Below, one piece after another: positions 56,426 to 64,000 of a DNA stretch of 64,000 nt. The notes under the pieces are model-generated. The model had not been told where the DNA came from. It ran no database searches and saw nothing but the letters and a program-made list of their open reading frames with translations. The translations under genes and the position numbers were made by a program. The stretch covers positions 14,911,262 through 14,975,261 of the forward strand of contig NC_081555.1 of the NCBI RefSeq assembly GCF_963082655.1. The letters are read 5' to 3'. Every line of letters begins with the position of its first letter. Position 1 is the stretch's first letter. This DNA is from Stomoxys calcitrans. Lineage: Eukaryota; Arthropoda; Insecta; Diptera; Muscidae.

Positions 56426-58040
56426 ATACCCTCCACCATAGGATAGGGGGTATACTAATTTTGTTATTCTGTTTGTAACTACTCGAAATATTCATCTGAG
56501 ACCCTATAAAGTATATATATTCTTGATCGTCACGACATTTTATGTCGATCTAGCCATGTCCGTCCGTCTGTCCGTCCGTCCGTCTGTCTGTCGAAAGCGC
56601 ACTAACTTTCGAAGGAGTAAAGCTAGCCGCTTGAAATTTTGCACAAATACTTATTATTAGTGTAGGTCGGTTGGTATTGTAAATGGGCCATATCGGTTCA
56701 TGTTTTGATATAGCTGCCATATAAACCGATCTTGGGTCTTGACTTCTTGAGCCTCTAGAGGGCGCAATTCTCATCCGATTTGACTGAAATTTTGCACATG
56801 GTGTTTTGATATCACTTCCAACAACTGTGCCAAGTATGGTTCAAATCGGTACATAACCTGATATAGCTGCCATATATCCGATCTTGGGTCTTGACATCTT
56901 GAGCCTCTAGAGTGCGCAATTCTTATCCGATTGGAATGAAATTTTGCACGACGTGTTTTGCTATGATATCCAACAACTGTGCCAAGTATTGTTCGCATCG
57001 GTCAATAACCTGATATAGCTGCCATATAAACCGATCTTGGGTCTTGACTTCTTGAGCCTCTAGAGTGCGCGATTCTTATCCGATTGGAATGAAATTTTGC
57101 ACGACGTATTTTGTTATGATAGGCAACAACTGTGCCAAGTATGGTTCAAATAGCTTCATAACCTCATATAGCTGTCATATAAACCGATCTGGGGTCTTGA
57201 CATCTTGAGCCTCTAGAGTGCGTAATTCTTATCCGATTGGAATGAAATTTTGCACTACGTGTTTTGTTATGATATCCAACAACTGTGCCAAGTATGGTTC
57301 AAATCGGTTCATAACCTCATATAGCTGCCATATAAACCGATCTGGGGTCTTGACATCTTGAGCCTCTAGAGTGCGCAATTCTTATCCGATTGGAATGAAA
57401 TTTTGCACGACGTGTTTTGTTATGATAGGCAACAACTGTGCCAAGTATTGTTCGCATCGGTCCATAACCTGATATAGCTGCCATATAAACCGATCTTGGG
57501 TCTTGAATTCTTGAGCCTCTAGAGTGCGCAATTCTTATCCGATTGGAATGAAATTTTGCACGACGTGTTTTGTTATGATAGGCAACAACTGTGCCAAGTA
57601 TGGTTCAAATCGGTTCATAACCTGATATAGCTGCCATATAAACCGATCTGGGGTCTTGATTTCTTGAGCCTCTAGAGTGCGCAATTCTTATCCGATTACA
57701 ATGAAATTTTGCACGACGTGTTTTGTCATGATAGGCAATAACTGTGCCAAGTATGGTTGAAATCGGTTCATAACCTCATATAGCTGTCATATAAACCGAT
57801 CTTGGGTCTTGTTATATATAAGATTGTGCAAAATTTCAAGCGGCTAGCTCTACGCGTTCGACCGCATTCGTGATTTCGCCAGACGGACGGACGGACATGG
57901 CTAGAAACATGTCTTGAAACAGAATGTCGAGACGATCAAGTATATATATTCTTCATGAGGTCCTATGTCAATATTTCGAGGTGTTACAAACGAAATGACT
58001 AGATTAGTATACCGCCATCCTATAGTGGTGGGAATAAAAA
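56421..58040 (+). mobile_element. Type A1 HINE with 5'-type ends on both sides
   Basis: Left: TATACCCTCCACCATAGGAT, TATATATTCTTGATCGTC, CTAGCCATGTCCGTCCGTCT. The centre has about eight units near 153 bp (CTTGAGCCTCTAGAGTGCGC). The right end is not the palindrome but an inverted leader: GACGGACGGACGGACATGGC, GACGATCAAGTATATATATT, GTGTTACAAACGAAATGACT, TATACCGCCATCCTATAGTG. The central units from 57060 on are so alike that recent amplification is likely. Confidence 0.82.
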
Positions 58041-59320
58041 TTTATGGGTACTTTAGACTGTTGACTAAAAAAATTATTTTGAAGACTAAAACTTTGACAT
58101 CGAAGATCTAAAAAAATTGTAGTAGCACCCCGCTTGTGATAAAATTACAGAGACAACAGACCTCCTAAATTTTTATCAAATAAAACAAAAACTCCTCTCA
58201 TCTGCACCAAGCTGGGTGACTTCAGCTGTTTCCATTTGTTTAATTTTTCATTTTTGTTCCATATATACAGAACTACTTGGTGACAAAGGCATTTTTGTTC
58301 AATCTTTTGTTTTCCTTATATTTTTGCCTTGTCAACCCTCTTCACACACTCCAAAAAATACAAAGTGACAATATATGTTGGAAGCTAAGGAAAACAAAGC
58401 CACTTCTCTAGCACCACTTTTGCAATTCCCTTTCTGTTCTTCTTTTTCTTTCGCTTGACCCCAAAAACCGAAAACAAAACCTTTGAAACTTGGTGTCCAT
58501 TGGCTGACTGAATGGCTACCTGGCTACCTGGTGTCTCCTTTTGTTATTTACTTAAGAACATTTCCTAATAGAATAGCTTTTTGTTATCACAGAGGGACGA
58601 GTAAAGGCGTCATCGCCTTCCTCCCGAAAAGCAAACCATAGGCAAACACTTAAGAAAACACTTGTTTTCGACAGCACATCCAACAATCAAATCTAAAACA
58701 TGGAGGGTGGAACGGCAGCATAGCAAGTACTACATCAGTGGTGTGGCGAGTGTTAGAGTGCGACTTTTCAAAGGTGCCTTTGGAGGTGAGAGCCATAACA
58801 CCTTGAGTTTTGCAAGGTGGTGGCACAAATGGTGTTAAAATGTGGGACGTGCTAAAATTGCATAATACCATCAAGTGTTTGAGTTTGAACACAATAACAT
58901 AACAAATGGGTGACAAACCCAAGGAGCAGAGGTTCTTTGAGTTGGTTAGGCCTCAGGAGAAAAAATCTATGAATTTTAAACAAAAAAAAAAAACAAATTA
59001 ATTTGTCTTTGATTTGTTATGAAAATCACGTAAAACTTTAGTCAAGAGAGTTATTGTTTTGGAAAGGGTTGACTTTATTAGCTGCCATAAGCCTTTGAAA
59101 TGAAAATTGAGATTTTTTATTTGATAGGTCTATAGGTCGCCTATTGAAAGCTTAAAAGCCAATAATATACGTAATAGGAGCCCCATAGCTTATTTCTCTT
59201 TTTAATAAACACTTTTTTGGGGTAAATGTTATAAACCTTACATTGGGCTCCAATTTAATATACAAACCTTGTTGAGTACTTATTTTCAAGGGGGTTTCCT
59301 TTTTCAATTACGTTTTATTA
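58041..59320. other. Unique DNA, no gene recognised
   Basis: AT-rich, no repeat family and no domain-bearing frame. Confidence 0.45.
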
Positions 59321-59614
59321 TAACTTAACTACCATTACAAGAACACAAAGAAAAAAGCACTAATACCACATTTCCCAAGAACATTCTATTAAAGAACAGA
59401 AGGCCTCTATTATTGAGCATAATCTTTAATCGGACTGCACTCATTGATATGAGGGGATACTTCTCTCATATCAATAAGTGCAGTCCGATTAAAGTTGATG
59501 CTCAATAATAGAGGCCTCTTGTTCCTTAATAGAATGTTCTTGGGAAATTTAGTATTAGTGCTCTTTTCTTTGTATTCTTGTACAAATATATGGCTTTAAT
59601 GGTGGTTAAGTTAT
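59321..59614. repeat. Large palindrome made of SINE tails
   Basis: Left arm 59321-59453 and right arm 59465-59614 are inverse copies around an 11-bp loop (GGGATACTTCT). Pairs include CACTCATTGATATGAG / CTCATATCAATAAGTG, AGGCCTCTATTATTGAGCAT / ATGCTCAATAATAGAGGCCT, AAGAACATTCTATTAA / TTAATAGAATGTTCTT and TAACTTAACTACCATT / AATGGTGGTTAAGTTA. The right arm carries an extra 14 bp near 59584. Transcription across it would give a long hairpin. Confidence 0.9.
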
Positions 59615-59775
59615 CCGAGTCCAAAAGGCGAGCCGCTATGCGACAACACTATGGGAAGAAGTTTTTAAATGGCAAAGTTGATCGCAAATGCTGCCAGCAT
59701 TAGGAAAGGATAAGCACAGCTGCAAAATTTTCTGATGTTCACTCCGTGGTTTGAATCCAAGCGTTCGGCGTCACC
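59615..59775 (-). mobile_element. Decayed SINE head and body
   Basis: Minus strand: GTGACGCCGAACGCTTGGAT, a B-box remnant GGATTCAAACC, TGCTGGCAGCATTTGCG, TGTTGTCGCATAGCGGCTCG. It is continuous with the right arm of the palindrome, so this arm was the original SINE and the left arm the copy. Confidence 0.65.
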
Positions 59776-60400
59776 TCAGCACCTTAAATAAGGATACCAA
59801 ATTTGTGTTTTTGAGTTCTAATAAAAAAAAAAACAACTTTCGCTTAAATCGTCCCACACATCTCCGAGATCTGTCGTTTTTGAAAATAGGCTAAGGGGAG
59901 GGTCCGCCCATTAGAGTTTGGATGTCAAATCTAGTTCATTCTCTTGGTTTTGGTGGTGGATTGGAGTAGCCAAAACCTTTTGCCCCGAAAGTGGATATCA
60001 GATTCATACTCTGCTCCCTTAAACGACATTTGAGCTACATATTACTACAGTCGGTATGTATATGATCAAAGAGGAGTTTATGAGGTGAGCCGTTCCTAAA
60101 ACACTTGGCCATAAAACAGATATCAGATTTGAGCCCCTTTTTGCCATAATCCACAAATATGCCCAGTTTGAGGGGTATGTAGGGTGGAGCGGTCACCCAT
60201 GCACTTAGCCCTGAAAAAAAATCAGCATCGTGCTTTTCTCTCAATTTTTTTTTTTTTTTTTTTGAGCCCAAATTGCCATTGGTTTAGAGGGAGTTTATGG
60301 GGTGAGACGACCCCCAAAGAGATGGGGCGTCCCCCCAGATTTTTTGACCCAAAAATGTTGAACCAATTTAGTGTTTTTTTTTTCATATAACCAACACGCA
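59776..60400 (+). mobile_element. Type B fragments
   Basis: Tail-like CACACATCTCCGAGATCTG, CTAAGGGGAGGGTCCGCC, then units with GATATCAGATTCATACTC, CATTTGAGCTACATATTACT and GTGAGACGACCCCC. Order is disturbed and there is a T run at 60246-60263. A rearranged, decayed copy. Confidence 0.6.
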
Positions 60401-62240
60401 GGGTGTCCCCTATATATGCCGTGCTTTGCGTTGGCAATTGGGAAAGTAAAGGTTTGGAGGGAGGAAAGAGGGAGTAGTGTTTATTGATATTAGTCTTAGA
60501 TTTCTGAACGTCAATGTCGGTGGGAAAGACATTAGCCGGAAGTCGATTCCACATACGAGCAATACAACGCTTCCCACATTCCGACGATGTTCAAGAGAAG
60601 TAATAGAGAGTTGGATATCCTGTCCCCAATCAACACCATCGCTCTCTGTTGAACCCGGTCAAGTAGCTTCAAAGATGATATTGGTGCTCCTGCATGTATA
60701 TGAGAGTTATATTCCATCCTCGGCCTGATGTAGATAGTATAGATATTGAGAAAATCTGAAGAGGTGAAATGTTTCTTGCACCGCTTAAGAAAGCCCCAAC
60801 ACTTGAATGCTTCTTTCGATACGTGTTATTGACCAACGGACATCACATTGTAGCTCCATGCCTAGAACATCAAGAGCATCTGACTCTTCAATATCTATAC
60901 CGTCGATAGATATCGACAATTGAAGTGGGTCAGTGAATCGGTCGTGGAACAAGAAACAACACAGCGTCTTCTGTGCGTTAAAGTCTACTCTGTCATTCTA
61001 CCCCACTCGGAAATGGTCAACAAATCCTGGGAGAGCATCTCATGTCTTGAGGACTAGGCCTATGGTCGAATGAATGTGAATGACACAGACTACTGTCATC
61101 GGCAAATGAGTAGACTGGATTCAAAGTCTGACCCAATAGATGGTCAATTAAAATAAGAAAAAGGGAAGGGAAAAGGACAGCGCCTTGTGGCACACCTGCG
61201 GTCAATGTATACTCATCTGATGAGAACCCATCTACTACAACACGTATAGTGCGACCTCTGAGAAAGCTCGATATAAATCGAACGAAGTTATTAACGACTC
61301 CAAAAGCGACAAGCTTTTATAAAAGTGCACCGTGCCAGACCCTATCAAATGTCCTGGAGATATCCAGAGCCACGACCTGACTCTCACCAAACTGGTAGAT
61401 AGAGCGAATCCATCGTTGCGACAAAAATGCCATTAGGTCTCCCGTGGAGCAATATTGCGGAACCCCAACTGTATGTCGCTAAGAAGGCCATTGGACTCTA
61501 AGTAACTGACAAGATGATGGTTAACCATACTCTCCATAACTTTGGAGAGCGCGGAGCATATCCGAATTGGCCGGTAATTCGCAGGGTTGTTCACCTTTTT
61601 GGGGATGGGCTGAACCTTCCAAGGCGCAGGGAAATCTACCGCACGGTATGCAAGGTTGAAAAGGTTGCGTAGTAGACGAGCAAGAACACTTACAAAGGAC
61701 AAGTGTTGATATACCGTCCGGGCCCGGAGATTTATTAACGTCGAGACCCGCAAGGACCCTTCTAACTCTGGGTGTTCGAAGTATATCTGAGGCATCGCAC
61801 CAGGAAAAGGTTGCGTAGTGGCCGAGCAAGCGTCGAAGAACACCTTCAAAGAACATGTGTTTGATATACCGTCCGAGCCCGGAGATTTATTAACGTCGAG
61901 ATCCGCAAGGACCCTTTTAACTCCACGTGTTCGAAGTATATCTGAGGCATGGAACTAGATACACTATCAATCATGGGGAGTGGTTGATTGCTTAACGGCA
62001 TCAAAGAATTTCCTGCAAACATTTCAGCCAGTAGGTTAGCCTTATCAACCGGGTCAGCGAATACCTGGTTCTCCTTAACAAGAGTTGCGTTTGCCGATGG
62101 GTTGCCCTTTACTCTTTTTTGCGAATGACCAAAAGTTCTTGCTTCCCCTCGGGAATAACTTTGGCATGAAGACGCTGTTGTTAATGAAACTCTGAGTGCT
62201 CTGGCATACGAAATTCTTGACTGTTTGCGCAACATTTCGG
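60401..62240 (-). mobile_element. LINE-4 (CR1/Jockey-like group), degraded ORF2
   Basis: In minus-strand order: RVSLTTASSCQSYSRGEART, VDKANLLAEMFAGNSLM, MPQIYFEHVELKGSLRISTL, NKSPGPDGISTLVL, AYRAVDFPAPWKVQPIPKKV followed by NNPANYRPIRICSALSKVME (RT blocks), GVPQGAVLFPSLFLILIDHL, YSFADDSSLCHSHSF (intact FADD active site), then MEYNSHIHAGAPISSLKLLD and RVQQRAMVLIGD, and WNRLPANVFPTDIDVQK near the end. It lacks an RNase H domain as far as I can see. Stops, shifts and a 155-bp duplication inactivate it. Confidence 0.85.
61659..61950. repeat. 155-bp tandem duplication inside LINE-4
   Basis: AAAAGGTTGCGTAGTAGACG through CGAAGTATATCTGAGGCATC (61659-61795) repeats as AAAAGGTTGCGTAGTGGCCG through CGAAGTATATCTGAGGCATG (61805-61950). 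Marker offsets are 146 to 155 bp. The RT segment MPQIYFEH and SLRxSTLINLRARTVYQ is thereby doubled. Confidence 0.8.
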
Positions 62241-62339
62241 TATTGGCATTTTTGTTCAGACGCCTAAATGCATCTTCTTTTGAACTGACAGCATTTCCGC
62301 ATGCCCGGTTTCGAAAACAAACAAAGCGATCTCACGATC

Positions 62340-62374
62340 GCTTTTATGGCCCAAAGACCTTGGGCCATAAAAGC
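62340..62374. repeat. 14-bp perfect inverted repeat, 7-nt loop
   Basis: GCTTTTATGGCCCA at 62340-62353 pairs perfectly with TGGGCCATAAAAGC at 62361-62374. The right arm resembles the A2 unit motif TGGGCCCATAAAAGC. It lies 28 bp before a complete HINE. Confidence 0.7.
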
Positions 62375-62401
62375 ATAAAGCTTTCGAGCTTAATGCCTTT
62401 T

Positions 62402-63353
62402 TATACCCTCCACCATAGGATGGGGGTATACTAATTTCGTCATTCTATTTGTAAGTACTCGAAATATTCGTCTGAGACCCCAGAGTCCATCCGTCCGTCT
62501 GTCCGTCCGTCTGTCTGTCGAAAACACGCTAACTTCCGAAGGAGTACAGCTAGCCACTTAAAATTTTGCACAAATACTTCTTATTAGTGTAGGTCGGTTG
62601 ATATTGTAAATGGGTCATATCGGTCCATGTTTTGATATAGCTGCCATATAAACCGATCTTAGGTCTTGACTTCTTGAGCTTCTAGAGTGCGCAATTCTTA
62701 TCCGATTGGAATGAAATTTTGCACGACGTGTTTTGTTATGATGTCCAACAACTGTACCAAGTATGGTTCAAATCAGATGATAACGTGATATAGCTGCCAT
62801 ATAAACCGATCGTGGGTCTTGACTTCTTGAGCCTCTAAAGGGCGCAATTCTTATTCGATTGGAATGCAATTTTGCACGATGTGTTTTGCTATGATATCCA
62901 ACAACTGTGTAAAGTATGGTTCAAATCGGATGATAACGTGATATAGCTGCCATATAAACCGATCGTGGGTCTTGACTTCTTGAGCCTCTATAGGGCGCAA
63001 TTCTCATCTGATTGGAATGAAATTTTGCACGACGTTTTCGCCTTCCAACAACTATGCTAAGTTAGGTTTAAATCGGTCCATAACCTGATATAGCTGTCAT
63101 ATAAACCGATCTGGGATGTTGACTTCTTGAGCCTCTAGAGGTCGCAATTTTGTACGACGGATCCTCTCATGACCATCAACATTCGTGTTTATTATGGTCT
63201 GAATTGGTCTATAGCGTGATACAGCTCCCATATAAATCGATCTCTCTATTTTACTTCTTGTTTTTGCCTAAGAAGAGTTGCCGGGAAAAGAACTAGACAA
63301 ATGCGATCCATGGTGGAGGGTATATAAGATTCGGCCCGGCCGAACTTACTTGT
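62402..63353 (+). mobile_element. Compact type A1 HINE with both ends
   Basis: Starts TATACCCTCCACCATAGGAT and GGTATACTAATTTCGTCATT, with a deletion inside the leader (GAGACCCCAGAGTCCATC) before the GTCY tract at 62487-62520. About three and a half 153-bp-type units follow. The end is ATCCATGGTGGAGGGTATAT, TTCGGCCCGGCCGAA and TTACTTGTT, missing the AGCACGCTTTT piece. At 952 bp it is the shortest copy with both termini. Confidence 0.9.
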
Positions 63354-64000
63354 TTTTAAATCCTATTTATCATAGGCCCCAAATAGTTTTTTTTTTTAAT
63401 AGATTACTAATATCAGCCCAAAAACTCAAAAATCGTTATCCAAAAACACAATTTAACACTGTTGTTAAAACTCTTACAATAAAAATATTTTGCCCTTTAT
63501 CCTTTTCTTTTCCTTCCTGACACTTGCCTTTTGCCTGCTATATTCCAAAAAAAATCTTAAATGTCAATCTATAGCTGGAGACAGGCGACACAAATGCTTG
63601 GAGCAAAAATGGTGTCATAGGAAATTTATAAGCATCTAAATTGCGCAAAAGGGATTAAAGAAAGGAGAAATGAATTTTTTCTCTAGGCATAAAGAGACAA
63701 TTTTTTATAGTCTCTAAGGATCTTTGGGTTGGGAAAAACCAATTTAAGCTAAATTAACGAATAAAAGGTGTTCTTAGGCAATTAATTGCAGTTTTTTTTT
63801 AATTTGTTGCAAAAAATGTCATGTTTAACCCAGACTCTGACCCCGCTAAAGGAATGAGACTTTCGCTGGCAATAGTAAAAAAGAACATTAAAGTTATTGC
63901 CTTCCCAGCCTTCCTTTGAAATTCTCTCAACACTTTGTCATAGGTCGTAAATATCTTGGCAAAATATATCCCATAAAATCCTTAAGACAAACGCTTTTTG
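63354..64000. other. AT-rich DNA, no gene recognised
   Basis: No repeat family and no domain-bearing frame up to the window end. Confidence 0.45.

Overview
This window looks like repeat-saturated intergenic or intronic DNA from a higher fly. I infer a calyptrate dipteran of the Muscidae type (Stomoxys/Musca-like). The evidence is the DINE-1/Helentron-like elements with (GTCY)n tracts, a tRNA-derived SINE, LINEs with CCTAA-type 3' tails, mariner MITEs, and an AT-rich background. The species is not proven by anything I can read here. I find no host protein-coding gene, no genuine tRNA or rRNA gene and no CRISPR. Every long open frame lies in a transposable element or a satellite.

Three repeat types build most of the window. 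Type A elements resemble DINE-1/HINE elements. The 5' end is TATACCCTCCACCAT followed by a (GTCY)n tract, the centre is an array of 153-bp tandem units, and the 3' end is a TTCGGCCCGGCCGAA-type palindrome followed by ACTTGTT. They occur at 1-1197, 2960-3954, 12201-13562, 15717-16778, 16906-18333, 32913-33785, 35495-36128, 37045-38965, 41224-42864, 43946-45380, 49731-50204, 56421-58040 and 62402-63353, plus remnants. Type B elements are about 2 kb. They begin ACTAGCTGACCCGG, contain diverged units of roughly 120-150 bp, and end in a (CAAA)n/GATTTTTATA tail. They lie at 10560-12200, 16780-16905, 18334-19115, 25116-28485, 32233-32912, 50205-52080, 54348-56425 and 59776-60400. Type C arrays are short GAAATTTTGACAAAATTTC-like minisatellites, several of which abut the head of a B element. 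B followed directly by A recurs at four places, so C, B and A look like parts of a larger modular unit.

Region by region: 1-6 kb holds A elements and scrambled LINE fragments, including inverted duplications. 6-9 kb is unique AT-rich DNA. 9-13.6 kb is LINE, SINE, B and A. 15.5-19.1 kb is a C-A-B-A-B mosaic. 19.9-23.9 kb is a 4-kb satellite of a 12-bp unit. 25-28.5 kb is B with SINEs. 28.7-31.6 kb and 33.8-35.5 kb are unique. 36.1-37.0 and 48.8-49.7 kb are AAAAT plus GAAAT/GGAAT pentanucleotide satellites touching A elements. 41-46.7 kb is an A element followed by a LINE carrying nested HINE, MITE and SINE insertions. 50-58 kb is A-B, LINE, then B-A. 59.3-62.2 kb is a large SINE palindrome and a different LINE. 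62.4-63.35 kb is a compact A element with both ends.

Nothing here forms a metabolic or defence pathway. The interacting parts are mobile elements: LINEs could supply reverse transcriptase for the SINE, and the A, B and MITE elements are non-autonomous and need enzymes encoded elsewhere. All LINE copies are broken.
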